The notes below the pieces were generated by a model, which made no database searches, was not told the origin of the DNA, and worked only from the letters and a program-made list of their open reading frames with translations. The position numbers and the translations under genes were made by a program. From Gemmata massiliana (GTDB taxonomy: Bacteria; Planctomycetota; Planctomycetia; Gemmatales; Gemmataceae), in NCBI RefSeq assembly GCF_901538265.1, contig NZ_LR593886.1, positions 3,617,738 to 3,681,737 on the forward strand: a stretch of 64,000 nt of DNA, read 5' to 3'. This document shows, in pieces, positions 9,615 through 20,774 of the stretch (position 1 is its first letter; every line of letters starts with the position of its first letter).

Positions 9615-9742
9615 GCGCGCGGCCCGCACGGGCCGGCTGGTGACGAACGCCCGCACGGAGCGTGGGTTGTTCCCACAACGGACCCACGGGGAGACTTCGT
9701 GTGGTGTTCGTTCTCACCCGTCGGTCCGTGTGGGCCGCGCGC
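9615..9742. repeat. Long imperfect palindrome between bicupin and peroxidase genes
   Basis: The left arm starts at 9615 with GCGCGCGGCCCGCACGGGCC. The right arm ends at 9742 and is its reverse complement with a few mismatches and a short indel (arms about 44 bases). The central part (about 9660-9688) is itself nearly palindromic. The unit follows the stop of the bicupin gene by 16 bases and ends just before the ribosome-binding site of the next gene. It may be a MITE/REP-type element or serve as a terminator. Confidence 0.65.
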
Positions 9743-9785
9743 TTAGTGTTGTGCAACGGGGGACTTTTAACTCGGAGGAAACACC

Positions 9786-10865
9786 GTGCGAGCCATGAGC
9801 AGAATGAGTCGGCACAGCGTGCTGTGGGGTGTTTTGGTTCCCGCTACGTTGATCGGCGGCGAGCGACCGCAACTCACGTTGGCTGCTAACGCACCACAAG
9901 AAAAGGACTCGGAGCTACTCAAGGACGCACGAGATACTTTTGAGCCGCTCCCGAAGGACATGGCGACTCGCGAGTTCCCGGTTTCGCCGGAGCGCGTGAG
10001 CTTGGGGCGCAAGCTGTTTTTCGATCCCCGGATCTCGGTCGACGGCACCGTGAGTTGCTCCCGTTGCCACCTGTCCGCATTGTACGCGACCGACGCGCTG
10101 CCGAAGTCGCACGGCGCACGCGACAAGATGCTCCCGCGCAACGCGAACACGCTGTTCAATACCGCGCTGCAGTTCAAACAGCACTGGCGTGGCGACTTCG
10201 AGAACGTCGAAGCGCAAGCGAAACACGCTCTCACCGGTCCGGGGTTCGGGAACCCGGATTTTGCCGCGGCAATGGCACGAGTCAACGCGATTACTGGGTA
10301 CCCGGAGCTGTTCAAGAAGGCGTTCCCGGACGAAGCCGATCCGGTCAACGCGGACAATTGGGGTAAAGCGATCGGGGCCTTCGAGCGCACGCTGGTCACG
10401 CCGTCGCGGTTCGACGAGTACCTCGGCGGCAAGGCCGATGCTCTCACCCCCGCGGAACGCAACGGGCTGCGGGTCTTCATGGACATCGGCTGTGCGAACT
10501 GTCACAGCGGCGTGGGGATCGGCGGGAGCAAGTTCCGTAAGTTCGGCGTGAAGGAAGACTACTGGAAAGCAACCGGCAGCAAGGAGATCGATAAGGGGCG
10601 CTTTGATCTGACGAAGGATGCTGCCGATACCTATACGTTCAAAGTTCCGGGGCTGCGTAACGTCGAAATGACCGCGCCGTACTTCCACGACGGCTCGGTC
10701 GATGCGCTGCCCGGTGCGGTGCGCGTGATGGCCCGTGTCCAACTCGGGAAGACGCTGTCGGACGAGGACACGGGGGCGATCATCACGTTTCTCAAAAGCC
10801 TCACCGGTAAGCCGCCCGCGGACTTCATCACGGCCCCGGTTCTTCCTCCGGCGGGCTTTAAATAA
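9786..10865 (+). CDS. Di-haem cytochrome c peroxidase family protein
   Basis: The 359-residue protein has two CxxCH haem c sites, CSRCH at residues 91-95 and CANCH at 236-240, spaced as in the bacterial CcpA/MauG family. The region around the first site (GRKLFFDPRIS, then SCSRCH) is typical of the peroxidase. The N-terminal hydrophobic stretch (about 7-34) is a probable signal peptide, so the protein works in the periplasm, reducing peroxide with electrons from small cytochromes. A strong ribosome-binding site (GGAGGAAA, 9775-9782) fits the GTG at 9786; an ATG at 9795 is the alternative. Formation of haem c requires the cytochrome c maturation system, not in this window. Co-expression with the bicupin upstream is possible but a long palindrome lies between. 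Confidence 0.85.
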   Translation: MRAMSRMSRHSVLWGVLVPATLIGGERPQLTLAANAPQEKDSELLKDARDTFEPLPKDMATREFPVSPERVSLGRKLFFDPRISVDGTVSCSRCHLSALYATDALPKSHGARDKMLPRNANTLFNTALQFKQHWRGDFENVEAQAKHALTGPGFGNPDFAAAMARVNAITGYPELFKKAFPDEADPVNADNWGKAIGAFERTLVTPSRFDEYLGGKADALTPAERNGLRVFMDIGCANCHSGVGIGGSKFRKFGVKEDYWKATGSKEIDKGRFDLTKDAADTYTFKVPGLRNVEMTAPYFHDGSVDALPGAVRVMARVQLGKTLSDEDTGAIITFLKSLTGKPPADFITAPVLPPAGFK

Positions 10866-10882
10866 CGAGCACACTCTCTGGT

Positions 10883-11049
10883 GCACAGGGCTTCCGCCCT
10901 GTGCTACGTCCGCCGGCCCCTCCGGGGCGGAAAGGCACTGGCCTTCACTGCCTTATCGAGAAGGGATGAAGGTGATCGGGCGACAGATCGTTTTCTGGTT
11001 TTCGCCCCGGAGGGGCCGACTGACGTAGCACAGGGCGGAAGCCCTGTGC
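10883..11049. repeat. MITE-like 167-bp inverted repeat with nested palindromes
   Basis: Two 47-base arms (10883-10929 and 11003-11049) are reverse complements with only two mismatches. Each arm contains its own short palindrome, GCACAGGGC-ttcc-GCCCTGTGC. The 73 bases between the arms contain no gene. Terminal inverted repeats this long around a short, gene-free centre suggest a non-autonomous mobile element; the position between the convergent genes at 9786 and 11077 would also let it stop transcription from both sides. I do not see a clear target-site duplication. Confidence 0.75.
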
Positions 11050-11076
11050 TTTCTTTTGTGCGCCCCATTTTGCCTT

Positions 11077-11517
11077 CTACACCGACTCGGTTGTCACCAC
11101 GACGTTCACGAACAGCATCCCGCTGCGCCAGCCCGCGACGTCCATAACGACCGGCGCGGCCCAGGAGTGCTCGTCCACGGATTCGCGGTGCTTCACCGAG
11201 GCCAGGACACAGCACTGGAGCCCGGGGAGCTGCGCCTTCAGTCGGTTGAAGAGAACGAGCGGCGGGAGGTCGGGCAGGTTCTCGTCACACACCAGCACGT
11301 CCATATTCGCGTGGAACTCGGCACAGGCGCGGTAGGCGCTCAGACCCGAGACGGCCGCCCATACATCGTACCCCAGGTGCTCCAGGTGGTCCGCGACGAG
11401 CAACCGCGTTTCGCGGTCGGCGATTGCGACCACGCACCCGTGGCGCCGGGTCGGATCGGGGAAGCGCGTGAAAAGTGTGAGATCGTCTGCTTCGTTAATT
11501 GTTTCGATGTGAGTCAT
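11077..11517 (-). CDS. Stand-alone receiver-like protein
   Basis: The 146-residue protein resembles a response-regulator receiver without an output domain. Residues 26-120 have the alternating strand/helix pattern, with VVAIADRE for the first strand, MDVLVCDENLPDLPP with the probable phospho-acceptor Asp78, and a Lys at the position of the conserved lysine (ASVKHRE). The first acidic pair is reduced to one Asp (34), so phosphorylation may be weak. The C terminus (about 121-146) is hydrophobic beta-like and does not resemble a DNA-binding domain. It is divergent from the NtrC-type regulator at 11807 with 289 bases between them, which suggests a common pathway, perhaps as a phosphate sink or adaptor. 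Confidence 0.6.
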   Translation of the reverse strand: MTHIETINEADDLTLFTRFPDPTRRHGCVVAIADRETRLLVADHLEHLGYDVWAAVSGLSAYRACAEFHANMDVLVCDENLPDLPPLVLFNRLKAQLPGLQCCVLASVKHRESVDEHSWAAPVVMDVAGWRSGMLFVNVVVTTESV

Positions 11518-11806
11518 GACGGATGCGCCTTGTACGCTTTGAGCGAAGTGGGCAAGAAGGGAAAAGGCAAAACGTGTACCGATTCAAAATGAGAAATGGG
11601 AACGCTCGATTTTGCAGGTAGAAGCAGACAGTGTGACCACGATTTGGTGATTGCGAGTCGGGCGCGATGATCGCCCCGCGCTCATCGCGGTCGGGTGCGT
11701 TCGGGCTGATTCGGAATTCGATTCGAGTGTAGCCGGCGCTGCGTGCAGTTGCGAAAATGGGTCTGAACTCACCAGATTCATTACCAGGGCCGGTTGCGAC
11801 TCATTC

Positions 11807-13252
11807 ATGGCCCACGTATTACTCATCGACGACGATCCCGACCTGATCGCCGAGCAGGTCCGGCATGCGTTCCCGGCGCCCGCACACAAGGTCGAGGTCG
11901 CGCGGACCGGTGCGGCTGGCGTCGCGCGCGTTCGGGAAGCCGCGCCGGACGTTGTGCTCCTCGATCTCCGGTTACCCGACCGGCCGGGTCTGGAGATCTA
12001 CGAAGAGATCCACGCGGTCGACGCCCGGATTCCGGTCGTGTTCGTGACGCTCTCGAAGAACGCGGACGCGGCGATCGAAGCGATGAAGCGCGGCGCGTTC
12101 GACTACCTGTTCAAGCCGCTGAACCCGGCCCAGCTCCGGCGGGTCGTCGGGGAAGCGGCGGATGTGGCCCAGCGGATGCGGGAACCGGCGGTGCTGGCCG
12201 AAACGCTCCCGGAGGAAGATGTCGGCGGGGCGATCGTCGGGGCATGCCCGGCGATGCGGGAGGTTTACAAGGCGATCGGTCGAGTCGCGGCGCAGGACGT
12301 TCCGGTGCTCATTACCGGGGAGAGCGGAACCGGTAAAGAACTGGTCGCGCGGGCGATTTATCAGCACAGTCGCCGCAGCCGGGCAACGTTCCTCGCACTG
12401 AACTGCGCGGCGATCCCGGAAAACTTGCTGGAAAGCGAACTCTTCGGGTACGAGAAAGGGGCATTCACCGGCGCGGACCGCAAGCGCATCGGCAAGTTCG
12501 AGCAGTGCTCGGGCGGAACGCTCTTTCTCGATGAAATCGGCGACATGCCGCTCGCGCTCCAGGCGAAAATGCTCCGCGTGCTGCAAGAGCAGACGTTCGA
12601 ACGAGTTGGGGGCGGCGAGACGATCACGACCGACGTCCGAATCATCTCCGCCACGCACCGCGACTTGAAAGCCGTGTCGGCGGACGGGCGGTTCCGGTCC
12701 GACCTGTATTATCGGCTCGGGGTGTTCACGATCCACCTGCCGCCGCTGCGCGAACGCGGGGACGATTTACCGGTACTCATTCAACACTTCCTCCGGCGGT
12801 TCAATCGTGAACTCGGGCGCGACGTGCGCGAGGTCAGTCCGGAAGTGATGGAGCGCTTGCGGGCGTACCCTTGGCCCGGGAATTTGCGTGAATTGCAGAG
12901 CGTCCTGAAACAAGCGCTCCTCGGGTCGGTCGGGTCCGTGTTGCTCCCGGCCATGCTTCCGGAACTGATTGTGGAGCCAGCACCTACCGCTGGCCCCGCT
13001 CCGACGACGGAACGCTCGAGCCTGGAAGAGTTCATCCGCGGGCGCCTCGCAGAGGGGAGCGAAACGCTTCATGATGATGCGCACCGCGAACTCGATCGCG
13101 TCCTGCTGCCTCTAGTGATGGAGTACACCCGGGGGAACCAGTTGCAAGCCGCGAAAATTCTCGGCGTCGCGCGCCAGACTTTACGGCGAAGGCTGCGCGA
13201 ACTGCACATCACCCCGCGGTTTACCGACGGTTCCGAGGACGATACCGATTAA
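11807..13252 (+). CDS. Sigma-54-dependent response regulator (NtrC family)
   Basis: The 481-residue protein has three domains. The receiver (1-120) has IDDDPD and phospho-acceptor Asp53 (VLLDLRLPDRPG). The AAA+ domain (about 140-380) has Walker A GESGTGKE (171-178), the sigma-54 contact loop GAFTGA (218-223) and Walker B GGTLFLDEIGD. The C-terminal Fis-type helix-turn-helix (about 440-475) contains NQLQAAKILGVARQTLRRRL. It activates sigma-54 promoters by remodelling the closed complex. I chose the ATG at 11807, which places the receiver at the N terminus as usual; a frame open to 11651 has no family similarity. No cognate kinase is adjacent; candidates in the window are the hybrid kinases at 2201 and 5632. 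Confidence 0.92.
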   Translation: MAHVLLIDDDPDLIAEQVRHAFPAPAHKVEVARTGAAGVARVREAAPDVVLLDLRLPDRPGLEIYEEIHAVDARIPVVFVTLSKNADAAIEAMKRGAFDYLFKPLNPAQLRRVVGEAADVAQRMREPAVLAETLPEEDVGGAIVGACPAMREVYKAIGRVAAQDVPVLITGESGTGKELVARAIYQHSRRSRATFLALNCAAIPENLLESELFGYEKGAFTGADRKRIGKFEQCSGGTLFLDEIGDMPLALQAKMLRVLQEQTFERVGGGETITTDVRIISATHRDLKAVSADGRFRSDLYYRLGVFTIHLPPLRERGDDLPVLIQHFLRRFNRELGRDVREVSPEVMERLRAYPWPGNLRELQSVLKQALLGSVGSVLLPAMLPELIVEPAPTAGPAPTTERSSLEEFIRGRLAEGSETLHDDAHRELDRVLLPLVMEYTRGNQLQAAKILGVARQTLRRRLRELHITPRFTDGSEDDTD

Positions 13253-13576
13253 GCTTGTCCGGTTTGTGGTGTATACTGCATTAATTGAGTAACTGAGAAC
13301 GGTCCGCACAGCGTTTTCGACGCGCCATTTCGAGAGTGATGAGAGCCAACCGCGTGTAAGTGAAGGGCTACGGATCTGGTGCCCCGGCGCCGCTGCCCTT
13401 CTCTCGTCGAGACGAAACCCGAATTGCGCCGGCCGATTTGCCGATGAGACTGGTAGCCTCGGGCGCCACGGTCAATCGGTCGCGCGGTGCGATTGTCAGA
13501 AAACCTGTGCTGACCAACTGGACGAGCGCGGTCGGCGTCCTACTTTACTCGTTCCCACAGGAGGTTTAGGTGAGTC
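13253..13576 (+). other. Upstream region of the acidic protein gene
   Basis: This 324-base stretch shows no convincing gene. A TATACT hexamer at 13272-13277 could be a -10 element but lacks a well-spaced -35. A good ribosome-binding site (AGGAGGT, about 13558-13564) serves the ATG at 13577. A 69-codon frame at 13360-13569 ends just before that gene and has no coding character that I can support. Confidence 0.4.
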
Positions 13577-14104
13577 ATGGCGAAGGCTAAGACCAAGAAG
13601 CCGGTTATTGAAGAAGAAGAAGAGAACGAGGTTCTCGAAACCCCCGAGGTCGCCGAACCCGTTGCGGCCGCTGCTCCGGTTCGCCGGGTCGATAACGGGA
13701 TGATCTTGGACATGGAGGGGTACGGGGCCGAAGTCGCGAGCGCGCTGATCGTGAACGGGCTGCGAGCGTACCTGTCGGTCGTGAACAAGGGCGTGAACGT
13801 GGTCGCTACGAACCGCGCGCACACCGCGTTCATCCCGGTGAAGATCGAAGCGAGCAACGCGGGACTCGACGTTCGCCGCGACGACGCCAAGCCGCTGGTC
13901 GAAGCGCAGGGCGTGCTGGCGTTCCTGTACGAAGAGGGCGAGGAGCGGACGAGCTTCTACCTGCCGGTCTCGGAATACCTGGAAATGGCCGAGGATCGGG
14001 GCGAGAGCGGGCTGCGCCTGGACGTCGAAGAGCACGGGAAGTGGCTCGAAAAGTACGAGGGGCACGCGGGCATCAAGCGCGTGTTCGCCCGGCTGTTGAG
14101 CTGA
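13577..14104 (+). CDS. Small protein with acidic N terminus, unknown function
   Basis: The 175-residue protein begins MAKAKTKKPVIEEEEENEVL: a short Lys-rich leader, then an acidic run and an Ala/Pro/Val linker to about residue 35. The rest (36-175) looks like a compact alpha/beta domain without Cys clusters, signal peptide or membrane segment. I do not recognise a family. The very good AGGAGGT ribosome-binding site suggests high expression. The long charged leader resembles the disordered tails of nucleoid- or ribosome-associated proteins, but this is only an impression. It stands 101 bases ahead of the SET-domain gene, on the same strand. Confidence 0.7.
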   Translation: MAKAKTKKPVIEEEEENEVLETPEVAEPVAAAAPVRRVDNGMILDMEGYGAEVASALIVNGLRAYLSVVNKGVNVVATNRAHTAFIPVKIEASNAGLDVRRDDAKPLVEAQGVLAFLYEEGEERTSFYLPVSEYLEMAEDRGESGLRLDVEEHGKWLEKYEGHAGIKRVFARLLS

Positions 14105-14205
14105 TCTGTTCCATCGGTCCCGGCGCGGATCTGAGTCCGCGTCGGGGCGCAAGTCTCGTGGTAGTTCGCGTTCCCTTCCGACACTTACTCGCCGGATAAT
14201 TGCAA

Positions 14206-14562
14206 ATGCAGTTCTTCCGCTTGAAGCCTTCCACCATTGAGGGGGCGGGTGTCGGTGTGTTCGCCGCAGCGAACATCCCGAAAGGAGCGGTGCTGACCGA
14301 CTTGTTCGCGGAAGACGACGTGCGGCGACTGACCTGGGAGGAGTTTGCCGCCCTCGATGTACCAGCCGAGATCAAAGAGAACTTCGTGACTCGGTACGAA
14401 ACCGAATGCTTTTTGCCCAAGTGCCTGAATCGGATGAGCGTCGGGTGGTATCTCAACGACTCAGAAGATCCGAACTTGGCGCACGACGCGAACTACGTTT
14501 ACTTCGCGCTTCGCGACATCGTCGCGGGCGAAGAGCTGCTGATCCGGTACGACGATTTGTAA
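14206..14562 (+). CDS. Short SET-domain protein
   Basis: The 118-residue protein is almost only a SET domain. It shows the N-terminal signature GAGVGVFAAANIPKGAVL, the central LNDSEDPNLAHDANYV in place of the eukaryotic NHS block, and the terminal ALRDIVAGEELLIRYDD, equivalent to the GEELTYDY knot that binds S-adenosylmethionine and lysine. SET proteins methylate protein lysines; bacterial targets are mostly unknown. The family length of 110-140 residues fits. The ATG at 14206 is preferred; a TTG two codons upstream is possible. It may be co-transcribed with the acidic, Lys-tailed protein upstream, which would be a natural substrate to test. Confidence 0.8.
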   Translation: MQFFRLKPSTIEGAGVGVFAAANIPKGAVLTDLFAEDDVRRLTWEEFAALDVPAEIKENFVTRYETECFLPKCLNRMSVGWYLNDSEDPNLAHDANYVYFALRDIVAGEELLIRYDDL

Positions 14563-15360
14563 GTTTGTGGGCTTGGAATCCGTCCTTTTTCGGAACGGCC
14601 CGGATTTGCGGAGCGGAAAAGTGCGGGCGCGCATCGTCATCAACCGATTAGGGTTGGGCGCGCGGCATGTGGGGTGAGAGGAAGTCGCTGGCCGGTTAGT
14701 CTTGGCAACGTCTGGTCGAGTCCCTATACCTCAGTCTTCCCAGCGAAGTGGGTTTGTTTTGGCGGGACCGCGAGTTCCGCGTCCGTCGGTGAACCAGCAC
14801 TCCTAGAAGCAGGGCACGAGCCGCAGGTGGCGCCCGCGAGTACGGGCGAGTGGGGCGTTTCGCTTCCCGATTGGAAAAGTTACATTGGTTAGCTCGATCG
14901 GGCTGAGTGTCGTTTGGTTAGGTGTGTGATCGGGCTGGGTTCTGGTTGTCTGAATGGGTTCGCGGCGGGACGTTTTTGACTCAAGTGCGGATTCTGATCG
15001 TCGGAATCGCTGGGATCAAAGAGAGTTCGGTGGGATCTGCGAGAAAGTTTTTTCGGGGCGGTTGACGGGTGGTGGGGGTGGCGGTAAGTTAACTTCGCAG
15101 CAGTGACGCAAGTGCAACAGCCGCAAGGGGTTGCGAAAGAAAATGGGGTTGGCGATCGGGTCGCTGCTGATAACATTCACTGAGCGACGATGAGTTGCGA
15201 GTGAGTGTGGAAAAGCGAAGAGTCGGGGTTGGTTGTTTGAGTTGGTATTTGGTTCGCGTCGCTCGACAGGGCGGGCGAACCACTCGGGTGATCGGGCGGG
15301 CCTTAGCGGGCCGGCACTGATTGCCCAAAAAGTGCGAGCGGTTTGGCCGCTCGCGAGATC
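14563..15360 (+). other. Gene-free stretch and rRNA leader
   Basis: About 800 bases lie between the SET gene and the boxA-like site of the rRNA locus. Most of it must be promoter and leader DNA. A frame at 14674-14892 ends with a segment (SASVGEPALLEAG...) that faintly recalls the C-terminal tails of transposon TnpB proteins; the rest of such a gene is missing. Minus-strand frames at 14889-15176 and 15016-15495 cover the leader and look like chance frames. Confidence 0.45.
15062..15090 (+). promoter_or_regulatory. Possible sigma-70-type promoter for the rRNA locus
   Basis: TTGACG (15062-15067) is followed after 17 bases by TAAGTT (15085-15090). The -35 fits well and the -10 poorly. It lies about 270 bases ahead of the boxA-like element, a plausible rRNA leader length, but other sites cannot be excluded. 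Confidence 0.25.
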
Positions 15361-15390
15361 GATCTTTGACAACGTGGTGAAGCAAGTTAG
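15361..15390 (+). promoter_or_regulatory. boxA-like antitermination site and left arm of the 23S processing stem
   Basis: GATCTTTGACAA (15361-15372) resembles the boxA sequence that recruits Nus factors to rRNA transcripts, and the same 12 bases recur at 18747-18758 ahead of the 16S gene. Overlapping it, 15370-15390 pairs with 18421-18440 over about 20 bp with a single bulged base. This stem would enclose the complete 23S transcript, as expected for RNase III processing. Confidence 0.75.
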
Positions 15391-15617
15391 TTGCATCTGT
15401 TCGGTGCCACTGGCGGCGGATTGTGTCGGCCCGCGAGGGTCGGTTCGTCCGGTGTGAGTGGTGACCGAGTGCATGACAATGCAAAGACAAGACACGAGCC
15501 TTAGAAGTGAGAAATAAATCGTCAGCCCGGGCTGCCTCCCAGGTGGTTCGGGAAGATGCTAGCTGGAAGAGTGCTTGCTGCTCTGTTGCGGCGACGTAGC
15601 GGGGGAGCGAGCAATGC

Positions 15618-18371
<2,754 letters not shown>

Positions 18372-18420
18372 GCATTGCTCGCTTCCTCGCTCGTGTCGCA
18401 TGTCATGCGACCCAGAGCCA

Positions 18421-18440
18421 CTAACTGCTTCACCACGTTG
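18421..18440 (+). other. Right arm of the 23S processing stem
   Basis: CTAACTGCTTCACCACGTTG is the reverse complement of 15370-15390 apart from one missing base. The pair brackets the 23S gene alone and separates it from the 5S gene 89 bases downstream. Confidence 0.8.
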
Positions 18441-18528
18441 ACAACGATACACCGACCCCGGGTCATACTGGGGTCACCGGGCGACCGAACCTCGCCCCCA
18501 GCGACTTCAAGCAGATTTGAAGCAGCTT

Positions 18529-18635
18529 GCCGGTGACCTTACCCGAGCGGAAACACCCGTTCCCATTCCGAACACGGCCGTGAAACGCTCGGGGCCGATG
18601 GTAGTGCGTCCAGCGCGAGAGTAGGTATCGCCGGC
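18529..18635 (+). rRNA. 5S ribosomal RNA
   Basis: The roughly 107-base segment has the 5S pattern: GCCGGTGACC at the 5' end, the CCCGTTCCCATTCCGAACACGG core, GAGAGTAGG near the 3' end, and the closing GCCGGC that pairs with the start. It follows the 23S gene by about 157 bases with no tRNA between. A short T run (TACTTTTT) directly after the gene might allow partial termination. Confidence 0.92.
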
Positions 18636-18962
18636 TACTTTTTGAAATTCCGATCGGTCCTCGACACGACAGTGGACGAAGTGACTGATCTGTAATACAC
18701 TCTCTGGAGTGAACTGTCTGACTCGCTTCGGCGGTTAGATAGAGCTGATCTTTGACAAGTCGGTAGCGATAGCTGAGAGGTGTGGGTTGTTGTCGTTAAT
18801 CGGCATCGACCCGGATCTCTGACCAAGTAAGGAGCCAGTTGGTGGCCCGCGAGGGTTGTCAGCTGGTGCCAGACCGGTCAAAGTCTTTTGAGTTGATGAC
18901 CGAACAACGGCGAGTGTTGAACTCAACAAGATCCGCGGCGCGAGAGTGCCGTGGTGTAATAA
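18636..18962 (+). promoter_or_regulatory. 5S-16S spacer with second boxA-like site and left arm of the 16S processing stem
   Basis: The 327-base spacer contains no tRNA-like cloverleaf. GATCTTTGACAA at 18747-18758 repeats the boxA-like site found ahead of the 23S gene. Bases 18756-18774 are a perfect 19-base match to the reverse complement of 20537-20555, giving a stem that encloses only the 16S gene. The block GGCCCGCGAGGG also occurs in both leaders (about 15430 and 18845). I found no convincing separate promoter, although TGTAAT near 18691 could be a -10. Confidence 0.7.
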
Positions 18963-20464
<1,502 letters not shown>

Positions 20465-20536
20465 CTAAGGATGTTAACAAGTACCGGATCGCACGCCTTG
20501 AGCAGCGTGATGAATCCCATATCACCCGCACCGAAC

Positions 20537-20555
20537 AGCTATCGCTACCGACTTG
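20537..20555 (+). other. Right arm of the 16S processing stem
   Basis: AGCTATCGCTACCGACTTG pairs perfectly with 18756-18774. The 16S precursor can thus be cut out independently of the 23S-5S part. Confidence 0.85.
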
Positions 20556-20567
20556 CCGAGATATACT

Positions 20568-20604
20568 ATCCCCCACCCGTTGCAAAACGGGTGGGGGATT
20601 TTTT
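20568..20604 (+). terminator. Intrinsic terminator of the rRNA locus
   Basis: A perfect 14-bp stem (20568-20581 with 20586-20599) with loop GCAA is followed directly by five T residues. It is the only strong Rho-independent terminator seen in the locus and lies after the 16S gene. Confidence 0.93.
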
Positions 20605-20670
20605 ACGTACTTACAGCACGTCACATACGTTACACGTCCTGACTTCCTCTTTTCCTTCGTATCGAGCAAG

Positions 20671-20699
20671 TTGACAGGTAACTTTGCAATCGTTGAGTA
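20671..20699 (+). promoter_or_regulatory. Possible promoter of the transporter gene
   Basis: A perfect -35 TTGACA (20671-20676) is followed, after 17 bases, by the weak -10 TGAGTA. The site lies about 75 bases before the GTG start at 20775, in DNA that is AT-rich for this genome. Confidence 0.35.
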
Positions 20700-20774
20700 G
20701 ATCGAGTTCGCGCTCGGCTCGCGCGTCGCTATACCGCCGTCGCGACATCAACAGTTTTTGCGGCCGGAGGCTTT

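Noticed and set aside
8280-9656. A 458-codon minus-strand frame over the bicupin gene
   Set aside because: The plus strand holds a Tat signal and two complete cupin metal sites. The minus frame is Arg/Val/His-rich with no motif.
13360-13569. A 69-codon frame before the acidic protein gene
   Set aside because: No family, poor coding character, no ribosome-binding site, and it ends in the Shine-Dalgarno region of the next gene.
14889-15495. Minus-strand frames in the rRNA leader
   Set aside because: They overlap the boxA and processing-stem region and have Pro/Arg/Thr-rich composition without motifs.
18372-18962. Spacer tRNA genes (Ile/Ala) as in many rRNA operons
   Set aside because: I searched the 23S-5S and 5S-16S spacers for T-loop and acceptor-stem patterns and found none.
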